From contig NC_081184.1 in NCBI RefSeq assembly GCF_029867415.1, positions 112,241,476-112,305,475 of the forward strand: a stretch of 64,000 nucleotides of DNA, read 5' to 3'. Both the position numbers and the translations under genes were made by a program. Below are positions 12,761-25,584 of the stretch, one piece after another. The stretch's first letter is position 1. Every line of letters begins with the position of its first letter. The notes beneath the pieces were generated by a model. That model was given only the letters and a program-made list of their open reading frames with translations, searched no databases and was not told the origin of the DNA. The stretch comes from Vicia villosa (taxonomy: Eukaryota; Streptophyta; Magnoliopsida; Fabales; Fabaceae).

Positions 12761-13299
12761 CATCCCCTGATTTATGTCAATTACAATTTTACCCACCGGG
12801 AATCGTTTTTTTTCTCCTCTTGCCTTATTGAGTGTTGGACGGAACAAAGTAGATCTTTTTTCTTTTACCTATACTTGTTGAAAATTGATCCTTTCACTCT
12901 TTTCTTTATGTTAAGCCTTTTTATTTTTCATTTTAGTAGATGTAAAGATTTTGAAAAATCTGATAAGTAATATTTAAGATGAAAAATTCTTTTGATATTG
13001 ATTAAGATAACTCTTCATATTTTTGTTGATGATTAGGGTGTCTGGTGTTATATGTGATCGACTTATTTTCTTTTTGATTGATCTAATTTTTTTTTTAATT
13101 TATCGGAGATGGTCGTTATTTATATTTGGTTTTCAATCTATTGTATTGTAGTTTAAACAATCTTTTTTCTAATACAATGAGACATATTTAATATGTAATC
13201 ATTTTAAAATCTACATGTAATATGGTATCAAATTGATAAAAAATTAATATTTCTTTCTTCTTCTACTTTTGTTTTTTATTAAATTATCATTCTTTTGAC
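12761..13299. other. AT-rich spacer
   Basis: No ORF with coding character, no recognisable element. The ORF at 12623-12970 runs from the leader into AT-rich DNA and is not a gene. Confidence 0.3.
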
Positions 13300-14745
13300 A
13301 TGGAATAATTAAACTAGCATCGTCGTCTCCTTCAATGGATTTTGAAAATCAATCGAATAATGCTGATGATTTTTCAACCACAGCCATCGTTCTTAAATAT
13401 CTGATGTTTAATCTGCACAACTTTTTTCTATCTTCATCCTGAGAAGAATCATAGAGGCACCATTGTTAAATGATTTAACTTGTTTGTTTGTTCATGGTTC
13501 CCGCAAAGGAAAACTTCAATTTGATGTCAAGGTCGTTACAGAAGTCAAGGAACATTCGACTTGTGAACCAGGTCTCATTATCTTCAATTATATGGTATGT
13601 GAAACCACGTTGGAAAATAATGATCTTCCATATAAACTTTCGCGTGTTTTCAACAATAATGATGGATAAATATTTGGTCTCTGCCCATTTAGAAAAATGA
13701 TATGTCGCAACAACAATAAACTTTAGCTGACTTGGGGTATGTGGGGAATGTCTAAGAATGTATAGCCCTGAGTATTTAAAGTCTATATCGTCACGACCTG
13801 GTGTACCGCTTCAGGTTATTAATGAGATTATTCGACGAATCTTTGGCATTTGTCATATTTTTTCATTGTTTCTTTGCAATCTAGTTGTAATGTTAGTCAA
13901 TAACACTCAGATTTAAGGATTTTTAGGCCAAAGTCCTAGTTCCCTATAAGTTTCCACAAATTCCTTTGTGAATTTCTTATGATTCTTCTCTTATAACCAA
14001 ATCGATAATGGTCGAGAAAAGTCTTCCATGTATAACTTATCAACAATGATGATGCAAAGCATTACGACTCATTTGAAATATAATGTTTGAGTTATTCCTT
14101 CCATTTCCAGTTGGTTATTACGACACACACATCAGATTTATAAACATTGGGTGTTTCCGTAGTATGACAAACCATAGACCAATGTTGACTATATGTCTTT
14201 ATGTTGGCATGTTTTGTCAAATTATCGACTTTATTATTATCGCCCTGGTGGTGAAGCTGGTAATAATCTCTTTGAATTTTTTGAGAGTGGCTTAACTTTG
14301 TTTAAATAGTTGATTAATGTTTCCTCCTTTGATTGGTATTCTCCCTTGACTTGATTTATAATGAGTTGAGAATCAATGTTTAATTGGAGATGGGACCACC
14401 TCTTTTCCCAAGCCAATTGTATACATGTTATTTGAGTGACTGGTTATTGTTACTTTTGAAGCTGAACCATAGTGCTTGAAGTATGTTGAGGCCCTCGGGT
14501 CCCTTGGTAATTATCTATACCTTGCGTCCATTGACATTGGATGAACCATCAATGAAAATGGTCTATAGTTCTATGTCTAATAAATGTGTCATATTGGTTA
14601 CAAAGTCTACCAATACTATATATTTAATTGCTTCTTGTGGTTCAAAGTCATTTTGAAACTCGTTGAGCTCTTGAACTTACTAATGTCTAACTTCCCACAA
14701 GTTAACTCCAACCAAAAGATTATATTCTTCACTCATATATTCCTT
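13300..14745 (-). pseudogene. Degenerate Ty3/gypsy RNase H and integrase remnant
   Basis: Minus-strand reading gives, from high coordinates, a linker resembling the end of RT (AIKYIVLVDFV, about 14620). An RNase H start TIFIDGSSNVNG follows (about 14550; catalytic D in FIDGSSN), then a FSFKSNNNQS piece (about 14440). Next comes the integrase core with KWAETKYLSIIIVENTRKF (about 13670), followed by DNETWFTS (about 13570), equivalent to SDNGTQFTS of intact proteins. The order RT tail, RNase H, integrase is that of gypsy. Stops and frameshifts are frequent. No LTR is visible beside it, so this is an old fragment. Confidence 0.75.
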
Positions 14746-14813
14746 TAATCACATATTGCTTATTTATAACCTTTTTTGGAGGAGATGTGAGGGGAGGGGG
14801 AATATTTAAAATG

Positions 14814-15561
14814 AAGAGTGTTTGGTTCAATATTTTAGGAGGGGATGGGAATGAAGAGGAGGGGATCAAAATCCCTCGTAGAGTGATTTTTCATTCCTTC
14901 CCAATCGGGGTTTTTTGGAGGGGAAAAATGCTAAAATATTTTATTACATTGACGAAATTAAACTTAATTATTTTTATAAAAATATATAAATTATTTATAA
15001 AAACATATTAAAGTTTTAGGTTTTCTATCCAAATTTTTTCTTCTTTTTTGATGTTAGAGTTTTTCCTTTTGTGGTTAAAAGCTTGCTCCTTCCTCAAGTC
15101 AACCTCATATTTTATTTTTTAAATTTTGATGTCACTTTTTTAACTATCTTAACACTTTTCTTTATATTTTATTTGATAATATTGTTAAATTATATATTAA
15201 TATTATCTTTGCGTTTTTATAAATTATTTTATAATGCTTTTTAATTGAATACTTATATTTCGATAATAAATTTGTGATTGAATTATGAATGATAAATATC
15301 ATGAGTTTTATGGTAAAATTACAAGGATAAAAAAGTAAGTTAGTTTAAAATACCTCATCTCCCCATTGTGAATCAAAAATATTTGTAATTAAAAGCTCTC
15401 CCTCCCTCCCCGTTTTATATTTTGAACCAAACATATATTTAATTAAAATTTCTCCCCTCCTTTCCCCTTAGCTCCCTCCATTTGATAAAATTCATCTTCT
15501 TTCCTCCCTTCGATAAAAACCCCTCTCCTCCCTTCTTTTCGATAGAACTAAACAGACTCGT
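14814..15561. mobile_element. Purine-rich MITE-like element A
   Basis: The left end GAGTGTTTGGTTCAAT and the right end AGAACTAAACAGACTC (inverse GAGTCTGTTTAGTTCT) form imperfect terminal inverted repeats. Subterminal GGAGGGGATGGG tracts on the left match CTCCTCCCTTC tracts on the right. The interior is AT-rich and non-coding. Confidence 0.55.
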
Positions 15562-15562
15562 C

Positions 15563-16007
15563 TGTTTGGTTCAATCAATGGGAGGTAGGAATTATTATCA
15601 AGAGGAGGGAGGTGAGGGGAAGGGAGGGGAGAGATTTATTTATATATATGTTCGGTTCAAAATATGAAGGGAAGGGGAGGAATTTTATTTACAAATATGC
15701 TTGGTTCAAAAGGGGGTGACAGGTATTTTGAAACTAATTTACATTTTTATCTTTGTAATTTTATCATAAGATTCACGATATTTTCTATTTATGATTTAAA
15801 TATAAATTTATTGACAAAATATAAGTATTCAATTCAATAACATCAAAAAAAAATTATAAAAGCATAATGGTTATACTATATAGTTTTAAAAAGATTATCG
15901 AATATAATAAAATCTAACAAAATTATTAGAAAGAAAAATATTACAATAATTAAAAAGTAACATAAAATATATAAAATAAAATAAAAAATTTAAATATAAT
16001 AATAATG

Positions 16008-16043
<36 letters not shown>

Positions 16044-16284
16044 GATAATAATAAGATAGAGATATAAAAATACAAGAAACATAAAAAGAAGATAAAATTT
16101 ATTCAAAATAGAACTTTTCACATTTTAACAAGTTAAATTTATATTTAAATAAATAAGTAAAATGGAGCACCTCTCCTCCGAATCACTCCAAATCGGGGGT
16201 AAGTTAAAAGTGGCTCAGGAGGAATTTTGGTCACCTTCATCTACCTCTCATCCTCCTCTTAAATTTGAATCAAACACATAAACT
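15563..16284. mobile_element. Purine-rich MITE-like element B
   Basis: The left end CTGTTTGGTTCAAT and the right end AATTTGAATCAAACACAT form an inverted repeat. Subterminal GAGGGGAAGGGAGGGG and CTCCCCTCCCC tracts also pair. It resembles element A in ends and length and stands directly beside it. It contains an (AAT)n tract at 16000-16043. Confidence 0.55.
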
Positions 16285-16537
16285 ATTAAATATTTCATCT
16301 CCTCCCCTCCCCTAAATATCTAATTAAACTATGATAATAAAAATTAGAAAGTCAAAATGGGTGTAGAGTTAGTTTGTAAGGGTGTAATATAGCAAAATGC
16401 TCTAAACAAAAAATAAGCCCAAGATTTACTTGATCCCCTTCCACTTTTGTATAGGTGGTAATTATGACTAGATAAAAAAGATTAATGATGTGAAAAATAC
16501 TGATTTAAATAATTTATTAATTAATAATATTTTTAAG

Positions 16538-16583
<46 letters not shown>
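16538..16583. repeat. (TA)n microsatellite
   Basis: Uninterrupted TA dinucleotides next to an LTR-like segment. Confidence 0.95.
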
Positions 16584-16587
<4 letters not shown>

Positions 16588-17100
16588 CCGGACTCGGGAT
16601 ATTTATAAGGACGCGACATATAACATGTTATATGCACTTGGCCGAGCACTAAGCTTTACCCGAAAAAGTGTAAATCAGCCGAGAACTGCGTGTAGGCAGA
16701 ATCGGGTACTTAATCGGAAGCCGGGATGTTACCATTCATTATGGGCGGTTACAAGCGTTATAAAGCCATTAAGATTCAGTTACAGACGTTATAAGTCTTA
16801 ATGGACGGTTACGTCACGATGAGCATTGATGACGGCTACTCAATATGAGCATGGCTTATTCTATATATAGGGCGAAAGGTCAAAGGCAAAGGGACGATCT
16901 CGAGATCTCTTGATCATTCTATCTCTCTCAATACCTCTCTCTGCAACACACGCGAGAGAGGCACCACACATGGCCTGATCCATGACCTGAATAAGACTTA
17001 CAAAGGGGCTCCCGCAAGAGGGATAAGCCAGACACCATCTTGGGTCAATACCTATCACTATAGTACCTAAATTCCCAAAGTCAGTCACAAAATCATCCAT
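16584..17100 (+). mobile_element. LTR-like fragment with TATA box
   Basis: After the TA repeat the composition changes sharply to a GC-richer sequence starting TGTTCCGGACTCGGG. It has GGCGGTTAC-type direct repeats (about 16743 and 16804) and a clear CTATATATAGG at 16861, followed by a CT-rich transcribed-looking stretch (ATCTCTCTCAATACCTCTCT). This is the usual promoter layout of a plant gypsy LTR. No partner LTR or polyprotein adjoins, so it is either a solo or a truncated LTR. Ends are approximate. Confidence 0.45.
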
Positions 17101-17900
17101 CCCCTAAGCTTTCCTCACCTCTGAGGGCAAGCTCCTCAGAATCTGATTTTTTACACAAGAACATAAAAATGAAAATTTATTATTAATTATTCAAAACATG
17201 AAGGAAAAAAGGGTTTTGGGTCAATTTTGGGATGATGAATCGATTCATGAAATTTCATAAATCATATCACAACTAGAATTCAAATCACATCATCTTGAAT
17301 CGATTTAAGCTTAGTTATAATCTGATTCATGGTTGAAATATTCTCTATAGCTTTTTTCAAAAGTTCCTTAAAACGATTCATAGAGCCTGAAAACCAGAAA
17401 ATCAGCTTTTCCACACAAAAATTCCATTTTTAAGCCTACAATAATCATCCCTAACCTTAAGCCCTATATAAGTACATTCATGGTCTCATGAATCCCATAT
17501 AAATACAACAGTTTCACAAATACCAAATCAAAGTACTAGGTCTAAAACATGTAAGAACGATATACTAGCCTAAATTATGATCATGACTTAAGTTTAGAAA
17601 CCTGCCTTAAGTCTTATTTGTGGTTTAAAGATAAGATATATGATGGATGAAAAAGAGAGGGTGAAAGCTTCAGATTTTACACTAGTTTCTTCAAGTTTCC
17701 TCCTTCAAGGTCTTGGACTTGTGCAAGTTGTTATTCCTTATACTTCAAGAGTTACTCTGCTCCTTCAAACCATACCATGGATAAAAATTGATAAAACTTC
17801 TAAATTTATCTTTTTATATCTCCAATTGAAACGACTATAATGACTTTGCTCATAAATTTTATTCCAATTTTGGTCATTGATTCACACCTAAAATGACAAT
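17101..17900 (-). mobile_element. Possible Tekay-like LTR fragment with palindromic words
   Basis: Contains the perfect palindrome ATGAATCGATTCAT (17235-17248) and related words TTGAATCGATTTAA (17295) and AACGATTCATAG (17371). On the minus strand they are preceded by TTTTCTGGTTTTCAGG. That resembles the lead-in of the palindrome arrays in the Tekay-like LTRs further right. No ends were found, so the family assignment is an inference. Confidence 0.35.
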
Positions 17901-18900
17901 TATACTTATAAGCCATTACTTAAGAGAAAATTGAGATATTATAACACACAAACAAATATATAGGAAATGAGTTTATTATTTTATGGTGTAAATTCTTTTA
18001 GTGACATATGAGCATTAGGTATAAATACTTCTAGCACATTCATCATATTTTTATTTACTATCCATTTCATTCTCTTGTAGGGAGAGTTGTTATAGTTGTG
18101 TAGAACATCTAGTCTAAAAAAGACAAAAAGTTAATGATTATAAGATAATGTTGTTGTTGAAAAATGTGAAATATAATTTTATTAACTAAAAAAAAACTCA
18201 CATGAATTTATTATTAGCCGGTTATAGTGAAGTAATTATCACCTTTGTAAAAAAATTATTTTCTCCTATTTAATTGCAATTGTTCTTTATTGATAGTTCT
18301 CTCACCAACATAATTCAACTTTATTAGTTTTAATTTATAAATTTAGTTGTCTTACAAATTGATGGATTTTTATGAAATATGACATTTTTTTTAAATAAAA
18401 AGAATTAATCACAATAACTTTGCTTAAAAGAATGTATTCTTAGGAGTAGTTTTCAATAAAGTACTTGCATTACAATACTTTGATTATCATTTTTTTTATT
18501 AGAAGAATTCAATGTGTTAATATTTGTCAATGATATTGAATTGTTGTTATTTTTATTCATATACAGAGTTTGTGAAATAAAAGAAAATAAATTTAAATAT
18601 ATGTTTTATTTCTCAATCACATAATATTTGTTCTAATTAGAATCTAAATCTGAGATGTATTGTTTGATATATTTTGAAGGATATGAAAAGTTATTTTTAA
18701 ATTATAATTGAAACTTAACAATATTTTTCAAAATATATTTGCAATTAATTGATAATTTATTCAAAAGAAATAACGAAGAAGAGCATAATCATCTCCATCC
18801 TTCGTCTTAGAAACATCTTACTAAAAATTAAGTTAATATTTAACAAGCTAACAACATTACAATATAATACATATTAAACATTAAAAGAAATCAATAGATT
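17901..18900. other. AT-rich region without recognisable genes
   Basis: No ORF of coding character and no repeat structure detected by eye. Confidence 0.3.
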
Positions 18901-18911
18901 AGTTGGAGATC

Positions 18912-19271
18912 TCAATGCGTATTATTCACAATAACACATTGTTTTTGTAAGAAATTACACAAAGATAAAGGCTCTTGAAGTGAATCTATAGTTGGATGTT
19001 TCAATATTCTAACCTCATTGTTAATAGCATTACCATCGTTACCATTGTTTTGTATCATTTGTGTTTGTATAGTATTATCTAAATATAGTATTTGTGGAGA
19101 TAACATAAGAGGAGATAATAAAGGGATGGCTTTTGAATTTGAATCGTTATTACAAGTAGAAAATATATTAATTGGCCTGTTACTAATATCAAGAAATGTT
19201 GGAGCATGTTTCCTGAGTCTTGTGGAACATCCATTTGTTTCTTTTTGAATCAAGTTGAATTTTTCCTCCAT
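18912..19271 (-). CDS. Hypothetical 119-aa protein
   Basis: An uninterrupted ORF from ATG at 19271 to the stop at 18912 in otherwise stop-rich AT DNA. The product is hydrophilic. It has a basic N-terminal part (STRLRKHAPTFLDIS, about residues 16-30), a short aliphatic stretch KAIPLLSPLMLSP (about 48-60) and an Asn-rich centre (NNGNDGNAINN). No signal peptide, membrane segment or catalytic motif is visible. The RLRKxAP...IPLLSPL pattern looks like a short plant-specific protein, but I do not recognise the family. No neighbour suggests a role. It could be a chance ORF or the remains of a longer gene. Confidence 0.35.
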   Translation of the reverse strand: MEEKFNLIQKETNGCSTRLRKHAPTFLDISNRPINIFSTCNNDSNSKAIPLLSPLMLSPQILYLDNTIQTQMIQNNGNDGNAINNEVRILKHPTIDSLQEPLSLCNFLQKQCVIVNNTH

Positions 19272-20448
<1,177 letters not shown>

Positions 20449-20469
20449 TGTTAATTAATACAAATGTGT

Positions 20470-21140
20470 GACATCTCTATGCGGGTAGGGATGACCAGAT
20501 GCTTTTAGGATTTTTAGTGGTTTAAGGCAAGCTCACGGTGGTGGGAGGCCCTATTTTGAAGGCGTGTTTGGTGTGGAGAGAACAAAGATATGTGAGGTGA
20601 AATGCTCTATATTTTTAGGATGTTTTGTCTGTATTCTGAATTGTTCCCCTCAACCCTATAGTTGAGGTATTTATAGAGGTCTTTCGGTATGGATTTGGGG
20701 ACTCATGGGAAGTAGTAATTGTTCCACTTTGACAGAGGAAGATGTTGACTACCCACTTTTTAGGGAAATGTGCTCAAGAATTTTTATACATGCGACTATA
20801 AGATATGTACACATCATCATCAATGTTTCTCTTACCAGGCGGGCTACCTACTGCGTGATGGTTAGACTTAGGCGACATATCATGGGGGTTGACAAGAACA
20901 TATCCCCTGTAGCCCTACTTGCGAACTTTTAAAAATATATCACTACATTGTCCCTTGAACACGAGGGATTTTAAAGGGCAAAATGTTTTAAGCTCACCAT
21001 TTACTTCGCTTGAATCCTGTAGTTGGGAGTGAGTCCCTCAATTAGGGGCTAGTTCCTCAGCTAAAAAAAGGGGGAGTCCCTCGGCTAGAGGTGTGCCCCT
21101 CACTAGGTATGAGTCCCTTAGTAAGGGGCATGTCACAAAT
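20470..21140 (-). mobile_element. LTR-like segment, minus strand
   Basis: On the minus strand a TATAAATACC (20675-20666) precedes a C-rich leader. Upstream, GAGTCCCTC/GAGGGACTC words recur about six times (20980-21120). This layout (GC-richer repeats, TATA box, short leader) fits a gypsy LTR. No ends, primer site or polyprotein could be attached. Unassigned. Confidence 0.35.
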
Positions 21141-21454
21141 ATTCTGCCAGGTGTCTCTTGTGTAGCTCGCATGTTAGTTGAATAATGTTAAACATCAGTC
21201 TGATGATTTAGAGACATCAAAAAGCCAATTAGTTATGAAAGCTTTATTGTTAAGTGGGAAAAAAGCGTGTGTGGCATTTAATTCTACTTATGATAAATTT
21301 TTTAGGGAACTCGGTCTAGTTTCTTTCCCTACACATGTCCATAATGAGTGGAACCTCTTCCATTTCTTGCAACAGTTGCACTACTAGGCGTATTGCTTAT
21401 ACTATTGGTTTTTCCCTCTAAAAGGTTCCGGCTTAATTTAGGTAAACCTTTTCC

Positions 21455-21455
21455 C

Positions 21456-21489
<34 letters not shown>

Positions 21490-21508
21490 CCCTCTCTCTC
21501 TCTCTCTC
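21455..21508. repeat. (CT)n(TA)n(TC)n compound microsatellite
   Basis: Three simple-repeat blocks in a row. Confidence 0.95.
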
Positions 21509-23879
21509 AAATTTTAGAATTTTTTCTTTAATAAGAGAAAATTCATAGGTGCAATGGTGTTTCTTTAATTTAGGATAGGAAAGGGGGTTATATGGTTAGT
21601 TAGTCTCTCCAATATCTAAGCACTATAGTTTTTAACCTTTTCCCTCTTGTCACAAATTAATGGCCGCGAAGAAAGCTAAATGTGTTCATGTCCGAGACAT
21701 TGTGTCTCTATATTTTGACTCCAACATGATCGCAAGTTTCCGCCGGGATATCGGGTTCTCCAATACATAGCACGATGATGATGTAATCCTGGAGTGCACT
21801 TTGACCTGCCTTCGTTGTTAAAATCTCTCAAGTCTTTATCTCTCGATTACTTATCTCTTTTAACAAACTTAAACTATAAAATATATATGTCTAAATGATA
21901 GCCCAAGCTCTTTTAAATAGTTTTATAATCTGACTTTAATTCTCCCAATGAGGGGTGCCTTACTAAGAATATAAAGCCTACTTCGTGCCAAAGCAACTTT
22001 TTAGATGCCTTTGAACTATCTTCCATTTATTGTCGGTTGTGGCTCACCCATCATATTTCACTGTTTCCAAGGGATCACTTTTGCTTTAGATTTGTTGGTC
22101 GACCTGCAAGCGCCTAATGATTTTTGCATAAGTAATACTATCCTTATATTCACTTCAATGTTTGGCTCCCTTGATCCAACTTTCACAGTATTTTGATTGA
22201 TTTCCTTTGCTCTTCACTCATGAAATCTATCATGTTCAAATAATGATAAATTAGGATTAAGTCCCAATTTTAGGACAATATTCATTTTATGTATTTATCA
22301 TGGGTTTTAGGTGTTACTTCAAACTTAAGTACGTGAATAAGTGTATGAAGTCAATAGTGATGGTCAAGTAAATTACACATTTATCATCTCTTCCCAACTT
22401 AGTGTTTTGTTTTCCCTTAAACAAAAGTAAATAAAAAATAAAAACTATGGTGAGTATTTTGCCCAAACATGTATATTATTTTACATTTAATCAAATTGAT
22501 TTTTATCTAAGATAATGCAAACAGGTTTTTAAATCATGGATCACTAAGGTCTTTTCATGTGGTTATATGATGAGGTTTAGAAGGAAATAACTTTTTTCTA
22601 GGAATTCAAAAGTCTTTAGAAGGGCAATCATTTCTGCAAAACAACTATTTCAATCACACTCTTTTTTATTTTCAATACATTCACTATTACCAAAAAAAAA
22701 AAATCTTTTCTTTTTTTCATTTTGGCTATGCTTTTCTTTTCTTGACTTCGTTCTTTTTCTTTTTCAATAATAACTTTTTAATTCACGCATCAACCATTAT
22801 TTTCTTTTTTACCTTTCCAAAATCAAGTTTTTTTCCTCCCAACGTGTTAATAACCTACCATATAATGAATGCTCTCTTAGTTCTAATGACATATAAACAT
22901 CATTTGTTTTATTTTTGACTTAGGATTATATTTTCAAAAGAACAAATTTCCAATTTTAAGCTCAAATGGGGTACGAGGGATCACTCAGTCACATGTAGAC
23001 ATCATGGTTGAGTAGCTTCACTAAAAAAGGTTTAATGATCATATCCATTATTTCAAACAAGTTAAGAAACTCACACATATTCAATCAAAATAAAATCAGA
23101 TCACGCAATTCTAGTTTCTTCAAATTTTGGTAAATAATGTAAAGTCACACACATCTCTCCATGCGACTTACATTGATCAAATGAATGGTTAACACTCTCA
23201 TGGCCTAAATGGAAGTATACTTTTACAAATTAATCAATTCATATTCGTGCTTATATTCAAAGATAACCATAATATTAACCTTAAAATAAAGCTTTTGACA
23301 AAAATTATACTATATACAAGTTGTTTGATTAAAACACAAGTCGTCTGATCATGCATAAACAATGAATCTCGACCATGTTCTAACAATTCATAAGAGAAAT
23401 TTATTAAAAACAAGAAAAACACGAAGGCGTGAAAACTTAATTTATAACCTAATCATGAAAGTGACTAAAATCATGGAAATTTAAAGCATGAAACTTTAAA
23501 CTAGAGAGCATAAAATTCTAACTATGAAACAAAACAAACATGGAACAAAAAAGTTTCAAACACATAAAAGTAAATCCACTAAAAAATAAATGATTAAAAA
23601 GTAAATATGACATGGTTGACATGTTTTTCAATAAATTATATTCCTCGTGAACTTATTTCTCTTTCATCTCCCCATCTTCATCATCATAAACTCTCTCATT
23701 TTCATCGACTTCATCTATTATTTGTTGAACCTAACCCTCTGGGTAAAATGGTCTGCCTACCCACAAGCCATGGAAAAATTTAGCTAACAACTGTGTGGTC
23801 AAGTACTTGATAGGAGTACGGGCTAAGATGTTATGGTTAGAGGAAGTTTAATGACTAATTCAATGATGTCATTCCCCCA
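21509..23879. other. Unassigned AT-rich, probably old repeat DNA
   Basis: Short ORFs at 21661 (MAAKKAKCVHVRDIV, then stops) and 22005 show no recognisable family. The stretch may belong to the old minus-strand element seen from 23880 on, but I cannot support that residue by residue. Confidence 0.3.
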
Positions 23880-24463
23880 TTAATGAGCTTCAAGTTTATC
23901 CCATTCATTATTAAAGCAAGCCATGATGTTGGGGTCCATGGAATCAAAGTTTATGTCCAAAAGCACATCAATAATGTGAAGATCCTGGAGCTTGCTTGTT
24001 TTCTAAAAGTACATGTTCATGAATGCATCATCAATGTCTGGACTGATATGGTAGAGAACAAAATCAATCACTGGAACCTTGGATAATTTCATGAGTAATC
24101 ATGGGAATGCAGTGGTTCAATTTTTTTTATTGAAGGATATCTCATATTTGATCTGAGATAATCCTAGCCATGTCAACTTCCACTTATTTCATTATGACTA
24201 GAATAATGTAGTCACATCCATTATGATACTAAAAATGTGGCTCGTTGGGAAGGTGTTATGCAAAATTGGTATCAACCATAGTTGTGCTTCAAGGTTCAAT
24301 TCTGGCCTTATGAAATATACATGAGTGTTGTGGACAACTCTCTCATAAGACTTTTCTTGTTTGTAAACGTATCTTGATATCTCATTAAAGTCACAATAGG
24401 TTGTGAATATTCTCTTGGAAAATTCATCAAGCTCACATTGTTGTTTCTGTAATGGTTTATGCA
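23880..24463 (-). pseudogene. Remnant of a plant transposon-type protein, part 1
   Basis: The minus strand encodes ELNLEAQLWLIPILHNTFPT followed by SHIFSIIMDVTTLF (about 24290-24198). This resembles the conserved WxxFIxxxLxPTSHxSxVxxDRA core of the 'putative plant transposon protein' domain found in gypsy (Athila/Tat) ORFs. Further down there are a TTAFP piece and a VIDFVLYHISPDIDDAF piece with stops between them. Copia-1 is inserted at its upstream side, and the coding trace resumes at 30523. Degenerate; the assignment is by pattern only. Confidence 0.45.
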
Positions 24464-24955
24464 TGTGAGATATTGGATCAAACTCTAGTATGGTCGAAGG
24501 GTAGCTTCTTGGTTCGACAGAGTTAAGCATGAAGTCGAAGGTTGCTCACATGATGGTGTCGAAGTGTGCATGCGGTAGTCGAAGATGGTTCTTGCATCCT
24601 GGTGTTGAAGATGCTAGGGTTGTTAGCATGTTAAATTAGGTTTAGAGTTTAAACCCTAATTTGTTAAGTTAGCTTGTTTATTAAGTTGGCTTGTGTAATG
24701 GGCCTTGTGGAAAAAGCCCATTAGTTAGTATGTTAGGATTTATTATAAATAGCATACTAGTCTCTCATTATTGCAACACAACAAATCCTGATTTAGGGTG
24801 AGAGAGGTTATTTGTTATTCTTGTAAACTTGTAATCATGTTTTCTAAGAGAAAGTAAAAGAATAGTTGTTATAACCAATTCTTGTGTTCTTCTTCTTCCT
24901 TGTCCTTAATTCTTCCCTTGTTCTATACTTTGTTCTTGGCATTCAATTCACAACA
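24464..24955 (+). repeat. Copia-1 5' LTR
   Basis: Begins TGTGAGATATTGG, ends TTCACAACA. TATAAAT at 24744-24750 is the likely core promoter. Frequent TCGAAG words lie in the upstream half. The 3' LTR at 30023 is 8 bp longer because of one indel. Confidence 0.93.
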
Positions 24956-24971
24956 AATTGGTGCGGTGAGC

Positions 24972-25584
24972 ATGGAGAAGATGCCTTCAACAAAGTATGA
25001 GATTGAAAAGTTCACTAGAGTGAATGATTCGGTCAGTGGCGCTTAAAGATGAAAGCTTTACTGGTTCAGCAAGGTTGCTTGGAAGTGTTGAAGGGAGAGG
25101 CAACCATGAATGCAGAATTAACGGCAGCGGAGAAGACGACTATGATCGAGAAAGCACACAGCGCAATTTTGTTGAGCCTTGGTGATAAGGTTCTCAGACA
25201 GGTATCAAAGGAGACGACGACATCAGGGTTATGGGTGAAATTTGAAAGTTTGTATATGACCAAATCGCTGGTAAATCAACTCTACCTGAAGCAAGCTTTG
25301 TATTCATTCAAGATGATTGAAGACAAAGTGTTAGCTGAGCAGTTGGGTATGTTCAACAAGTTGATTCTTGATCTTGAAAATATTAATGTGAAGATCAATG
25401 ATGAAGATCAAGCGTTGTTACTATTGTGTGCTTTGCCTCAATCACATGCTCACTTCAAAGAAACTATCTTGTATGGAAGGGAGTCCCTGACCTTTGAAGA
25501 AGTTCAATCAACCATGTATTCAAAGGACTTGAACAAACGAAAGGAGCATAAACCTTCGACTGTCGGTGAAGGTTTGGCCGTTAA
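24972..25584 (+). pseudogene. Copia-1 gag, N-terminal part (frameshifted)
   Basis: Nucleocapsid polyprotein of Tork type, normally forming virus-like particles in the cytoplasm. ATG at 24972 gives MEKMPSTKYEIEKFT. One base is missing near 25035 relative to the paralogue at 34719, so translation shifts. The remaining frame (25049 on) reads through the LYMTKSLVNQLYLKQALYSF and LLLLCALPQSHAHFKETIL motifs typical of Copia gag. A foreign solo LTR interrupts it at 25585, and the zinc-knuckle end resumes at 27510. Confidence 0.85.
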
